Assembly: GCA_001566295.1 (NCBI GenBank)
Contig: KQ964248.1
Coordinates: 3,038,001-3,102,000, forward strand
Direction: 5' to 3'
Source of the DNA: Microdochium bolleyi
Lineage: Eukaryota > Ascomycota > Sordariomycetes > Xylariales > Microdochiaceae
Length of the DNA stretch: 64,000 bases
The translations under genes were made by a program, and so were the position numbers. Position 1 is the first letter of the stretch. Each line of letters opens with the position of its first letter. The notes below the pieces were generated by a model that did no database searches, had not been told where the DNA came from, and saw nothing but the letters and a program-made list of their open reading frames with translations. Shown one piece after another: positions 43,901 to 55,041 of this stretch.

Positions 43901-44680
43901 GGCCTTGTAGCCTGCAATGTTGGCCATTGAGCTGAGGGCGTCGAATACCTGGGCACGGGAGATGCGGGGCACCTTGTCCATGGCGAAGGACGTGACCTTG
44001 CGCTGCGAGAGGCGGTCGACGAGGTCTTTGTTTTGGGCGGGCTGGAGGAACGAGATGATGGTGGTGCCGGGCTTCATGCGGTCGATCTCGGTCGGGTTCG
44101 GCCCTCTGACCTTGAGCACGATGTCGGCCTGGCCCCAGACGTGGCCCGGGTCAACGACGGTTGCGCCGGCAGCCTCGTAAGCCTCGTCGAGGAAGCCAGC
44201 CTCGACACCGGCGCCGCGCTCGACGACGACATTGCCGAAGCCCTTCTTCTTGAGCAGGGTGACATTCTGCGGGGTGATGGCGACGCGGCGCTCGTCGGCG
44301 TAGGTCTCGCGGGGGACGCCGACAGTGAGGCCGGAGCGGTCCTGGGTGGCGGTCTCCTCCTCAGCAGCGGCAGTGACGGTGGAGTAGCTGGTGGCCGGGA
44401 TTGTGCGCGGCTCCCACGTGGAGTTGATGGGTCTCGTCGAGGGGCCCAGCCGCGGCAGGAGCACGGGCTTCCGGGCCGGCCCCGCAGTCGTGCTCGCGGA
44501 CGACGAGGTCGACGATGCCGACGCCGCGTGCTTCCAGCGTCGCGGGGTTGCAACGACAAGCAGCTTGGACGAGGACGCTGGCGCGCAGTCTATCTCAGCA
44601 CACGGGGAACAGCCACGAGGAGGGGATGCAGGGACTAGGACACACCTGAGAAGCGTGACTGGGCGCGGTTGGAGAAGCAT
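40967..44680 (-). CDS. Mitochondrial NAD(P) transhydrogenase (proton-translocating)
   Basis: Inner-membrane enzyme that uses the proton gradient to reduce NADP+ with NADH. Exons: 44680-43396, 43336-42884, 42834-42682, 42629-41259, 41153-41079 and 40998-40967; all five introns are phase 1. About 1100-1120 aa, the size of the fused animal-type protein. Order: an Arg/Ser-rich mitochondrial presequence; domain I with GVPRETYADERRVAITP and the NAD fold VLVIGAGVAGLSAI; domain II helices; domain III with VGYGMAVAKAQYAL, HPVAGRMPGQCNVLLAEA, GANDTVNPIA and, over a splice joint, GYADVPNPMFYMPGTKMLFG. The presequence may hold a further small intron (donor near 44643, acceptor before 44586), but it reads through either way. 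An upstream in-frame Met at 44791 cannot be excluded. The last exon is only 32 nt and ends CDAIKSAVESRG. Confidence 0.94.
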
Positions 44681-46883
44681 GGCGCCTGGTGGTGGCCGCC
44701 GGCTGCGAGTGCAGGCGAGCGCAGCAGCAGAAGCGAAGGCGACGGCTTCATGACTGCGACTCTTGGGGCGAGGATGATGCGGTACGTGCAAAAAAGAGCA
44801 ATGCGCCGTTCTATGTTGCGAAACCGGGCATGGCAGTAAGTGCCAAAGAGGTGCCCTGCCGATGTCGCTGTGGGACAGCCAGGGTGGTGTAGCTTGCCAG
44901 GGCTGGAGCTACTTGCCGCAGTTGCTCAGCTGTGTCTGGCCAGAGACGAGAGGAAATCACAATGTCAATCCCATTCCACGAGTCGCAGGCCACAGAACTC
45001 GAAATCAAGCCAGGATGAAAGGGGACACAATGGAGGGAGAGGAGAAGAGGCGCGGCGTCGGGAGGAGCGACGGAGGTCGCGGGAAGGCTATCGATAAACC
45101 CTGGCTGGCCGCCAAGACCAGGGGCAGCGACCTCTGGGCAGCCAAGCACGCGACCCCGCGTCTGGGTCTCAACCTGGTGCCTTCCCCAGACTCGCTGACG
45201 CAGCTCGTGCATCGACAGTCCCATTCCTGCGAACCGCGACGCGCTTCCAACTCGACATACACACGCCATGTACGCCATACCCTTCGTCCGTCGTATATAC
45301 GCCTTAGGCCGATCCGAGGCAGCCACCCCATCCGCAGACGACAGCAGCCATTGGGCGGCAGCTCGAGGTACAAGAGCGGGATGGTGCCCTCCTTGAACCC
45401 TCCCGCAGCACTGCCAAAGTCACGCCACACTCCACACATCAATTGACCCGGAAATTGACCCTGCGGCTCGATACTTCCGGCATGCCCAGCCCAGCCGGGC
45501 CTCCCAGACGGGAGCTGCGGCATCGACCCACGGCCAATCTGGGTGGCTGCCCTCCCCAACCCCGCACGCCGTGCTGATCGAGGTGTCATCCATCACGCCC
45601 AGTGTCTCGCACGCGCAGTCGTGTGGTTCCATCCCCCCGTCTCCCGCAGGACCCATGTGTGGGGGGAGGGTTGCAATTGCAGTGGTTTCCAGCTTCCATG
45701 TGGGCAGTGCCCTGGTCTCTGTCGATGATCACCACCCCCTGTGGGAAGCTCTGAAGTGCGGGGAAGTGGGCTTACCCCGGATGCTCCTAACAGGGCGGGT
45801 TGGCCCCGCGGAGCAGCTCCATCAAGTCACCCACTCTGCCCTCCAGGCATCGATTCATATGGTGTAAAGCGAACTCCGGGCCAATTCCGGGCGAAACCCC
45901 AGGTCGTCCAGACAGGATACTGCCGTGTACATGTCAAGTGGTCCAAAATTTGAGCGATGCGCGCAACTTTGAAACCTGAAGGGGAAAGGCGACAGCCTGC
46001 AGCACGGCTACAATTTCATCTGAACGTGCTAGCTCATCATTCACGCACTCCAGTGGTTGTTGCATCGTTCACTGGCAGGGCCAACAAGGCGTACGGCCCC
46101 TCGCGCTGAGAATACCAAGCATTCTCTGACCTTTTTCTTGCGCGCGCGTTCGTATCAAGTGTCTGGGACGCGTGTGCTTCATGTAGGTTGTGTAGCAGGA
46201 TATATGCATGGACCAGAGCATTGTGCGGAAAGAGATTCGACGTTTTGCGTTGAGCTAAACCTGGTACCGGCGGATGGATTGGATTGAGAAACAGGAAACT
46301 GCATCTGGTTGCCCTGAATGTACCCAAATGCAATTTGTTAGAAATTCAATTATGGACAAAAATATCACAAGAAGTGCTACTCAAAAACACAATAATTTTG
46401 TGATGGGAAACCAACATTCTAGACTGCTCGTTATTGCTATTTGGATTTTCCTAATTTCAAGACTTTACCTCCGAATGTATCTTTTACAAAATTGGGTGAC
46501 AACAGGGAAAAGTGGTAACCCGAGACGAAGAGGAGAGTGAGAGAGACAAAGCGATACCTGCTGTACCAAACAAGACTGACAAGCGCCAGCCAGACGTGCT
46601 GAGCATATCTACGGCCTCCCCGGGATCGGATCTTGCTTGACAGCGATAGCCAGCAACAGAATCCCGCACAGCTGAGCCTTGATTGATAATCTAACTTGGA
46701 TAATGACGCATGTCTCTTTGATTCTATATCCAGCGCTTCGTAGAGCCGGGGCTTCGATGCCCAAAGTGAAGATCTATGTACAATAAATATCTTCTTTCTC
46801 TCTCTCTCCAGTCCCTGGGAGATATCTTGTGTATTAGTGTTACACACCCGCATGTGCTTCAACATACCCAAGTTTCACACATT
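44681..46883. other. Intergenic region
   Basis: About 2.2 kb with the transhydrogenase promoter on the left. An open minus-strand frame at 45005-45589 has Arg/Gly-rich content without family features and is probably chance. A CT repeat lies at about 46795-46808. Confidence 0.5.
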
Positions 46884-49487
46884 CTACGGAGCATAGACCA
46901 GCTCCTCCGCAACCTCGACCTCCACGGAGCCGACCTCCTCGGCCGCGCTCCGCGCCAGGATGAACCTGTACTTGCCCTTGGGCACAACCCACTTGCCCCT
47001 GCCTTCGTCAAAGTACCCCAGATCCCGCGCGGACGCCGTGAGCTGCACCCCAGCCTTCTTCTCCCCGGCCCCGAGCCGCACCTTCTGGAACGCGACGAGC
47101 TGCTTAACGGGGCAGTCCTCCCGGGGCGTGACGGGCCCAGCGTAGACCTGGACCAGCACGCCGCCCGCGAGGTTGCCCGTGTTGGCCACGTCGACGGACA
47201 GCGCGAACGCATCGCCGCCGCCGCCGCCCGTGCGCGAGGCAGAGAGGTTGCCCACGTCAAAGGTGGTGTACGAGAGCCCGAAGCCAAAGGGGAACCTCAG
47301 CTTGCTGGCATCGACGCGGTCGTAGTGCCGGTACCCGACGAACACGCCCTCCTTGTACTCGACCTGCAGCTGGCCCTGCGCGTCGTACTCGCCGGGGAAG
47401 TTACCGTGCGCGGGCGCGTCCTCGATTTGCCGAGGCCACGAGAAGGGGAGATTGCCCTCGGGCGTGACGGCGCCGGTGATGACGTCGGCGATGGCGTTGC
47501 CGCACTCCTGCCCGCCGAACCACGCCTGCACGAGACCTGATACCTGCTCGAGCCAGGGCAGCGCGACCGCGACGCCGGTGGAGTTGACAACGACGACGTT
47601 GGAGTTCACCGCGGCGACGGCGGCGACGAGCGCGTCCTGCGACCCGGCCCGGGGCAGGTGGAACGAGGCCTGGTCCTGGCCCTCGGTCTCCCACTTGGGG
47701 TCGTGGCCCGTGAAGATGAGCGCGTAGTCGGCGTCCCGGGCCGCGGCCACGGCCTCGGAGGTGAGGTCCCTGTCGTGCGCCGACGCGGGCTGCAGGCCCA
47801 GCCGGACGGCTGCGCGGTCGTTGAGCAGCTCGAGGCCCTTGATGCCGCTGGGCGGGTTGCTCTCGATGCAGATGCGGTACGTCTTGCCGGCCTCGAAGTC
47901 GCGCGTGAACTCGTCCTCCTTGAGCGCGCCGAAGAGGAAGCCCATCGCGTCCTTGCAAGGGCCGCCCTGGTCGAAGACGAGCTCCTCGTCGATGTGGACA
48001 AGCGCGGACCCCAGGCCCGTGCAGCCCAGATAGTGCACGCCGGACTCGGCGGGCGTGAAGTCGCCGACGAATGCGACCATCTTGCCGACGCCCTTGTCCG
48101 GGGCCAGGAGTAGATTCGACTCGGAGACGCCGTGCGTGGTGTCCTCGGCCTCGTTGGTCTTGACGTTGCGCCACTCCATCGTCCAGCCGGGCTTGCCGTC
48201 GAGGCCGGTGACGCTGCCGACGGCCGGGTCGTCCTTGGCGATCGGGGAGAGCAAGCGCTGGGTGTGGAAGGCTGGGGAGAACGACAGCTCAGCCGAGTCC
48301 CCGAGGGCAGACTGCAGCGCGTCCCAGGGGGTGATCTTGTAGTGTGCGTTGACGCTGGCGCTGCCGCCGCCGTGGGCGAGCGCGGTCTTGGCGAGCCCCA
48401 GCACGGCAATCTTCTTGCCCTTTACCTTGTCCTTGGACAGGGGCAGGATGCCGTGGTCGTTCTTGAGCAGGACGGCGCCGTGCCCGGCGGTCTCGCGGAT
48501 CAGGGAGCGGACCTCGGGCTTGTCAATGGCCTGCTCGGGCGGCGTCTCCGGGTCCTCAAACACCTTAAGGATGTCGAGGAATTTGAGCACGCGGCGGGCG
48601 CGCTCCTCGACAGCGGCCTCGCTGGTCTTGCCGGCCTTAATGGCGGCGATGACGTCCTCGGGTTTCCTGAGGCGGGTGGGGCCGGGCATCTCGAGGTCGA
48701 GCCCGGAGTTGATGGCCGCGGCGGTGCTGTTGGTGCCGCCCCAGTCGGACATGACGAGGCCGTCCCAGGCCCAGTCGCCGCGCAGGACCTGCTTGAGGAG
48801 GAAGTCGTTGGAGTCGCAGTGGGTGCCGTTGACGTGGTTGTAGGCAGTCATGACGGCCCAGGGCTTGGCCTCCTTGATAGCGATCTCGAAGGGCCGCAGG
48901 TAAATCTCGCGCAGGGCCCGCTCGCTAACGGTCTCGTTGACGGTGAAGCGGTCCGTCTCCTGCTCGTTGGCGGCGAAGTGCTTGATTGTGGCCGCGACGC
49001 CCTTGGACTGGACGCCCTGGATGACCTGGGACGACAGCTTGCCGGCGAGGAGGGGGTCCTCGCTGAAGCTCTCAAAGTTGCGACCACCGAGCGGATGCCG
49101 GTGGATGCAGACGGTCGGGGCAAGCAGGCAGCGGGCGCCCTTGGAGTGAGTCTCGTCGGCCAGGGCCTCGCCGACCTTGTAGGCAGCGGCTGTGTCAAAA
49201 GTCGCGGCCACGCAGCTGGCGGCAGGAAAGCACGCCGCGGGTGTGCCGCCAGAGAAGTCGGCGCCGCGAGCGCCATTGGGGCCGTCGGATGTCTTGACGC
49301 TGGGGACCTTGCCGGGCACCTCGACCGTCTCCCAGAAGTTGGCACCGGCGAGCAGGGAAATCTGGTAGGGCCATTGTGAGTATTCCTGGAAGTGAGTGGT
49401 ATGGACATTTTGGGGGAGGATGCCTCGTACCTTCTCCTCAAGGGTGAGGGACTGCAGTACAGCCTCTATATCAGTCTTGACAGCCAT
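46884..49487 (-). CDS. GH3 beta-glucosidase with PA14 domain
   Basis: Glycoside hydrolase family 3 enzyme that releases terminal beta-linked glucose, 844 aa after splicing. A 69-nt intron (49430-49362) is divisible by three and stop-free; removing it joins LTLEEK to ISLLAGANFWETV, the normal family sequence. Order: GH3 N-terminal barrel with KTSDGPNGARG, KHFAANEQETDR and GLVMSDWGG (nucleophile Asp, about residue 225); GH3 C-terminal domain with HGAVLLKNDHGILPL; a PA14 insert (about 390-560, with VAFVGDFTPAESGVHYLG); FN3-like domain ending RFILARSAAEEVGSVEVEV. No signal peptide, so it is probably intracellular or secreted by an unconventional route, hydrolysing imported cellobiose or glycosides. 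Start: ATG at 49487; the open frame upstream is not protein-like. Confidence 0.94.
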   Translation of the reverse strand: MAVKTDIEAVLQSLTLEEKVRGILPQNVHTTHFQEYSQWPYQISLLAGANFWETVEVPGKVPSVKTSDGPNGARGADFSGGTPAACFPAASCVAATFDTAAAYKVGEALADETHSKGARCLLAPTVCIHRHPLGGRNFESFSEDPLLAGKLSSQVIQGVQSKGVAATIKHFAANEQETDRFTVNETVSERALREIYLRPFEIAIKEAKPWAVMTAYNHVNGTHCDSNDFLLKQVLRGDWAWDGLVMSDWGGTNSTAAAINSGLDLEMPGPTRLRKPEDVIAAIKAGKTSEAAVEERARRVLKFLDILKVFEDPETPPEQAIDKPEVRSLIRETAGHGAVLLKNDHGILPLSKDKVKGKKIAVLGLAKTALAHGGGSASVNAHYKITPWDALQSALGDSAELSFSPAFHTQRLLSPIAKDDPAVGSVTGLDGKPGWTMEWRNVKTNEAEDTTHGVSESNLLLAPDKGVGKMVAFVGDFTPAESGVHYLGCTGLGSALVHIDEELVFDQGGPCKDAMGFLFGALKEDEFTRDFEAGKTYRICIESNPPSGIKGLELLNDRAAVRLGLQPASAHDRDLTSEAVAAARDADYALIFTGHDPKWETEGQDQASFHLPRAGSQDALVAAVAAVNSNVVVVNSTGVAVALPWLEQVSGLVQAWFGGQECGNAIADVITGAVTPEGNLPFSWPRQIEDAPAHGNFPGEYDAQGQLQVEYKEGVFVGYRHYDRVDASKLRFPFGFGLSYTTFDVGNLSASRTGGGGGDAFALSVDVANTGNLAGGVLVQVYAGPVTPREDCPVKQLVAFQKVRLGAGEKKAGVQLTASARDLGYFDEGRGKWVVPKGKYRFILARSAAEEVGSVEVEVAEELVYAP

Positions 49488-50554
49488 CTTCACAGTCGTG
49501 TCCGCGGAAGATACTAGGGAAAGAAAGCAAGATGAGAGATGTGATGGCCAGAAGATGCGGAGGAGGGCAAGCAGCGGCTGTTTATGTACTGTCGTCTTTG
49601 GGTCCGGCCTGGGCACACGTAGGCGCAGTGCCGGTTCCTGGAGCCCGTATGGGTCTTGCCGCGCTCGTAACACGGGCAGGGTGATAAGCCCGTCGTCGTC
49701 AGGACAGCGCCGAGCCCCCCGAAGCTGCTGCCGCCGCCGCGCAGCAGCAGAACATGGCTGGAGTGATCACCGGCTCCGGAGATACTCCGTGGCAGGTCCG
49801 GGGACAGTGGTGGATCTCGAACTCTCGAGCTTGCCAGAGTCAGGCCTATGGGCATCCGTCTCAGGCCGCTCTGCCCAATGAGCAGGCTGACCTGGGCCGA
49901 CCTTCTGCCGCCAGGGCCCACCGCTCGGCAGGCGGGCACCACCGGCCCCGAAGTTCTCGCGGGGAGTTGGGGGCCCAGCGGGACAGCTGGCACAGCTCCA
50001 CCATGCGGGGAAGCTCGCCAACGCCAGATTTGTCCGCGAGGTAGTCACGCAAAGGTATGCCAACGTTCGCCTTGAAAGAGGGTTTCATTCATTGTCAAGT
50101 TTCTTCGTTGCTTGAGCAAGTGCTTGAGCAAAGCAACATGGTCGCACGTGGAATTTCTCTGGACAATGGGATGAGTGGACACTCTCGGCAGCGTGCTTAT
50201 TCGATGTTGGATCGCAGAGCCATGCAGTACAAGACGACTTCAGGCAACACATATGTACACATGGAAACTCAACATTCAACTTTTCAGTGCCAATTGACCG
50301 GCACTTAGATTGCGACTACATATCTTGGAGACAGATACACTCCGCTGCAGAGTCTATCCACCGTGGACAGTTCTGAGCGGATGGCCCACGGCACGCTCTT
50401 CTCCCTGCCTTGCCCAGTCCCCACCAAAATCATCAAAGACAACTTTTGTTTCCTTCTGTTCCGTTATAGTGGTACACGTGGTGAGGTATTGGTCGTGGCC
50501 TGAAGAAGAGCGCTGTGGTTTGTTGGCATGTTCAAGACATGACTAGGAGGCTGC
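49488..50554. other. Intergenic region
   Basis: GH3 promoter and Sec61 3' end. GC-rich on the left part; nothing recognised. Confidence 0.5.
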
Positions 50555-52273
50555 TTAGCCCATGATCATGCCCTTCATGCCAGCGAGGTCGCCCTCCTTG
50601 GCGGCAATCTCGAAGTAACCGTAGATGATGCTGAAGAAAGCTAGTTAGCGCAAAGAAACAAACTCGGCGTGAGCAGACAAAAACTTACGTGACAGCGAGA
50701 AGAGTACCAGTGCCGGAGCCGAGGGCACCCATCAGGTCACTGGCAACGGAGAGGGCACCAATGCAGGCACCGCCGAAGGCGGCAGCAGTGGGGATGATGC
50801 GCTTCAGCTCGCGGTACATGCTCTGGTCGCGGTGGCCGGCCATGACGAGTCCCTGGTCCTTGAGCTGCTTGGCGACGTCGCGGGGGCTGGAGCCAGACAC
50901 CTCAATCCAGGTCTTGGAGAAGACGGCGCAGGCGGTCAGCATGTAGGCAATGTAGACAACGGTGTGGACCGGGTCGAGCAGGGCATCCTTCATGTTAAGA
51001 GGAGGAGACATGTAGTAGACCAGGCCGGAGACGGGCGAGAGCTGGGCAGAGCCCTCCTTGGCCTCCCAGACACCGAACATGGAGACGAGCAGGTTCTCGG
51101 AGAAGCGAGAGTAGAGCATCTGGCTGATCAGGAAGACGTTGGACGAGAGCGCAGACTGCAACATGATGGGCATGTTGGAGGTGTAGAAGAGGCGGACGGG
51201 GTACGAGCCGCGCGCGCCACGCTGACGGGAAGACTTGACGGGGATCTCGACGCGGAAACCTTGGAGGTAGATGACGGCGGCGAAGATGGCGAGGGTGGCG
51301 AGCAGGTTCATGATGTTGGGGAGGTTCTGTCTGTAGAAAGCCTCCTGCAGAGCACGCTGCTTGTTGGGCCAGGTCATCAGGAGGTGGAAGAGGGCAATGA
51401 CGGCACCCTCGAACTCGGGACCACGGCCGGTGTTGATCGAGGTCGGGGAGAAGGCCTTCCACATGATGGACTCGCAGATGTTGGTGGCGATGAAGAGCGA
51501 GATACCGCTGCCAAGACCGTAGCCCTTCTGGAGGAGCTCGTCGAGCAGAATGACAATCATGCCGGCAACGACAAGCTGGAGAATGAGGAGGAAGACGATA
51601 CCGGCGCCGAGGTCAGAGGGCGGGCCGTAGAGGCCGGAGAAGACGTAGACGGTGGCGGTACCGCAGGACAGGATGAAGGCAAGGAGCTTCTGGGCAGTCT
51701 GGTACAGCTCGCGGTCGGACTTGAGGTCGAGGTTGACGTCGATCATGTGGGTTCCAGCGAGGAGCTGGAAGACCATGCCGGACGAGACGATAGGGGTGAT
51801 ACCGAGCTCCATCAGGGTACCACGGTTACTGGCCATCATCATGCGCAGCCAGTAGAGAGGGTCGGAGGTGTCGGACGAGACAATGCCGTAAAGGGGCATC
51901 TGGCTCATGACCAGGAAGATGAGGAGCGTCAGAGACGTCCACATGAGCTTCTGGTTGAAGGGAACCTTGGACTCGGGAGCCTGCACCTCGGGCAGGAACG
52001 CCACAAAGGGCTTGACGAGGTCGAGAAACCGGACTGCGCAGAGAGGGCGAATGTTAGCCAGTACATCCTGAGACCAGTGCTGTTGTGGCCAATTGAGGTG
52101 CAGAGGACGGCGTGTGCGGTCTTGATGCTGATGCAGCAAGCAGGCAATCAAGGGCTCTCGCCTTGCGCAATGCACATGCCTCCTCATTGGTGCCCAACGG
52201 CATCTTCGTAGCATGGTTCGAAAGCGCTCGAAAGGGGCGCGCAGGGGCAGAAGGCGGACTTACGGCTGCTCAT
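50555..52273 (-). CDS. SEC61: Sec61 alpha, translocon pore subunit
   Basis: Essential ER translocon channel (SecY/Sec61 alpha), ten helices, 476 aa. Exons: 52273-52264, 52033-50689 and 50630-50555. The first coding exon has only ten bases (Met-Ser-Ser plus one base), followed by a 230-nt intron, long for this genome. The start MSSLRFLDLVKPFVAFLPEV, the plug region with TSDPLYWLRMMMASNRGTLM, GITPIVSSGMVFQLLAGT, LDELLQKGYGLGSGISLFIA, the cytosolic loop SSRQRGARGSYPVRLFYTSN and KEGDLAGMKGMIMG at the end are all diagnostic. It acts with Sec61 beta and gamma in co- and post-translational import of secreted and membrane proteins. A clear housekeeping gene. Confidence 0.97.
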
Positions 52274-53371
52274 TGTGACGGTGTTTGGAATTGGCCAGAA
52301 AGAAGAGAAGGGCGAAGAGGACGGGACAAATGGGGAGAGCGACGGGAGAGCCCTGTGCCGGACTGTGCTGTATCGTCGCGCAAGAGAATGTCCGTGTGGT
52401 GATGTGCAAGGAGGGAGGATGGAGGAGGGTGTGAAGGAGGCGTGCACACTTCAGGGAGTTGGCGTGGCTCGCCACAAGGTGCGCTGCCACTCGGTCGCAG
52501 CAGATCTGGCTTCAAAAGAATTGTGGGCTGGCTGCGACAATGTGTCCAGTTCGGGGCGTGGGAGATTGGGGCCTGCGAGCTCGCGATTGGCTGCACTGCT
52601 CAAAAACCGGGGGAAGCTTCCAAGTTGGAGCTACCCTGAATCTCCAATGCCAGCTTCAAGTCGGGCTACCTTGAGGAGACTGTCGACCTTCTTTCCGGAA
52701 ATTGGTTGCAAAGAGGAGCAGAGGCATGCTTCAGCTGTTTCCTTATGAATCAATTGACATCCCCAATGTGTGGTGTCTGCTGGTCAGACGCCTTGTGGAC
52801 ACTTGTCCAGCACCATGACTGTCAAAGCATTGTGACCACAGTGTCCAGCCAGGCCGCGCATTGCTTCTGTGCTCGTGTCCATTCTGGAAGCATCCCTGGT
52901 CTCAGGGTCTTTGTCCTGCCCCACCCCTGCTAATTGCAGGAGCTCTCTGCCCGCGCGCGAGCAGGCTGACATAACCAAAGCACGAAACAAGAGCTTCATG
53001 TCTGGCGGCCGGAGTGAGCCCAGACCTAGAGACTGTTAATCTTGGACAAGATGGCTGTGTTGCGAGACAGCCCCGGATGTAATGGGCAATGACATCCTGG
53101 ATCCAAGCAGTGATGGTGACCGTCGACCCTCAGGATTGATGCTGATGACAATCCACGACGCCAAGTGATGCCGTCTGTCGCGAGTGGATTCGGCAGCCTC
53201 CGCCGCCCACTGCACGGCACACCTGGGCAGTCTGCAGCTTCCTCATCTCCTCGACATTCGTGCAAGTGCCCGTTGCAGGTGGCGTTTTCAACATCGTAGG
53301 GCTGTGACTCAGCCTTCCGCTCTCCACGTGGCATACGCAGCCCAAGCCCGACGTCTTCCCCAGGGCTGCAC
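52274..53371. other. Divergent promoter region, SEC61 and MOD5
   Basis: About 1.1 kb between the divergent starts. No gene seen. Confidence 0.5.
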
Positions 53372-54872
53372 ATGTACGCAGCACGATTGGGACACTGGCT
53401 GCCGCGTCGTTATGCTTGCACCATGGCTCGACTTCCACCCACATTGCCGCTGGTGGCTGTTATGGGCACCACAGGCACCGGCAAGTCTGATGTACGTGCC
53501 AGCCCCTTCTTGTCCGCAACACCGGCCCTGACATGCCGGCCCCTAGCTCGCGGTAGATCTGGCCGTCAGATTCAACGGCGAAGTCATCAACGCCGACGCC
53601 ATGCAGATGTACAGAGGCCTGCCCATCATCACAAACCAGATCTCGCAAGCAGAGCAGCGAGGCATCCCCCACCACCTGCTCGCCACCATAGACCACAGCG
53701 AGCCCACGTGGACCGTCACCTACTTCGCCAGAGAAGCTCGGCGCCTCATCAAAGAGATCCGCAGCAGGGGCAAGCTCCCTGTCATCGTCGGCGGCACGCA
53801 TTACTACATCAACTCGCTTCTCTTCGACGACACCATCGTCGCCGCAGCAGAGCTCGAGGATGACGACACGCAGCTCCGGTCCCAGGACGAGACCATCTCA
53901 CAGTTCCCCATCTTGGATGAGCCTACCAATGTCATCTACAAGCGACTACAAGAGGTCGACCCCGCCATGGCCGAGCGGTGGCATCCTGACGACCGCCGCA
54001 AAATCAAGCGGTCGCTTGAGATCTTCCTCTCCACCGGGAAGCGTGCCTCTGAGATCTACGCCCAGCAGCAAGCGGAACGCACAGCATCAGAGACGTCACC
54101 TGCGCCTTGGCAGGCTCTCATGTTCTGGGTATATTCCAAGCCTGACATTTTGAACGAGCGCCTCAACAAGCGGATCGACAAGATGGAGCAGCGTGGTCTG
54201 ATGGACGAGGTCAGGCAGCTCGCCGCACATTTAGACCAGCGCGCCGCGCGCGGCGAAGAGGTCGACCGGACACGTGGCATTTGGCAGTCCATCGGCTTCA
54301 AACAGATGGAGCCATTGCTCCAAGCTGAACGGTCAGGCGCCAGTTTGGATGAACTCAAACGCGCCAAGGCGGAAGGGCTGGAGCTCATGAGGATCGCCAC
54401 GCGACAATATGCGAAAAGTCAAGTCAAATGGCTTCGTGGCAAAACTGGCTATGAACTGAAGCAGAAGGACGCACTTGAATATCTCTTTGTGTTAGACAGC
54501 TCCGACGTTGATAACTTCTCGGACAACGTCTTGCAGCCCGCGGCGGATGTGTTGCAACGATTCCTCGAGGGGCGAACGCTGCCAGCACCACAAGAACTTT
54601 CTCCAACTGCCCAGAGTGTACTGTCCGCATTCGAAGACATTAACGCGGCGCCGAAAGCGGCTATCAAAAGCTTCCGGTGTGAAGCCTGCAACCTCACGCT
54701 TGTCACTGAGGCTCAGTGGAATGAGCATCTGACTGGGAGAAGACATCGTAGGGTGATCAAAGACAAGACGCGAAAAGCACTTGTTCCACTACCGGACGTG
54801 ACCACCAGGCCAGAGCTCCCGGCCAGCGTGAACGAAGCGCCCCAGACTCTCCATGATTCAAACGGCAGCTAG
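53372..54872 (+). CDS. MOD5: tRNA isopentenyltransferase (MOD5/TRIT1)
   Basis: tRNA dimethylallyltransferase that makes i6A37 next to the anticodon. Exons 53372-53491 and 53547-54872, 481 aa. P-loop GTTGTGKSD (about 32-40), then INADAMQMYRGLPI (substrate Asp/Gln), VIVGGTHYYINSL and FWVYSKPDILNERL. Near the C-terminus a C2H2 (matrin/U1-like) zinc finger is seen: FRCEACNLTLVTEAQWNEH, with His in GRRHRR, as in eukaryotic but not bacterial enzymes. Two in-frame ATGs occur before the P-loop, at 53372 and 53423. The first has a weak context and gives a 17-residue Arg-rich, acid-free leader (MYAARLGHWLPRRYACT); the second has CACC-ATG-G. This fits leaky scanning to make mitochondrial and cytosolic forms, as described for yeast MOD5. 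Ends 170 nt before the stop of the convergent Pth11-like gene. Confidence 0.95.
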
Positions 54873-55041
54873 TCGATTCCCATGATCCACTACACAGTGG
54901 CGTGTCTCTTCGTTGGCCGCATCCTTCGGTCCTCAACCGCTCCACGCGGCTCTTCTATCACGTTGGTCTCCGCAGCAAGTCTTCCTTTTGAACTCGAAAT
55001 TCAGGTCAGCGCTTTAAACCGGGACTTCCGCCGCTCGTGCT

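Noticed and set aside
45005..45589. 194-codon open frame, minus strand
   Set aside because: No recognisable domain, Arg/Gly-rich, no plausible promoter or intron structure; likely chance in GC-rich intergenic DNA.
48132..49379. 415-codon open frame on the plus strand
   Set aside because: It is antisense to the GH3 beta-glucosidase, with Leu/Gly/Val/Asp-rich composition typical of the shadow of a GC-rich gene and no family motif.
50832..52211. 459-codon open frame on the plus strand
   Set aside because: Antisense to SEC61 alpha, whose protein is fully recognisable; the shadow is Glu/Asp/Gly-rich without domains.
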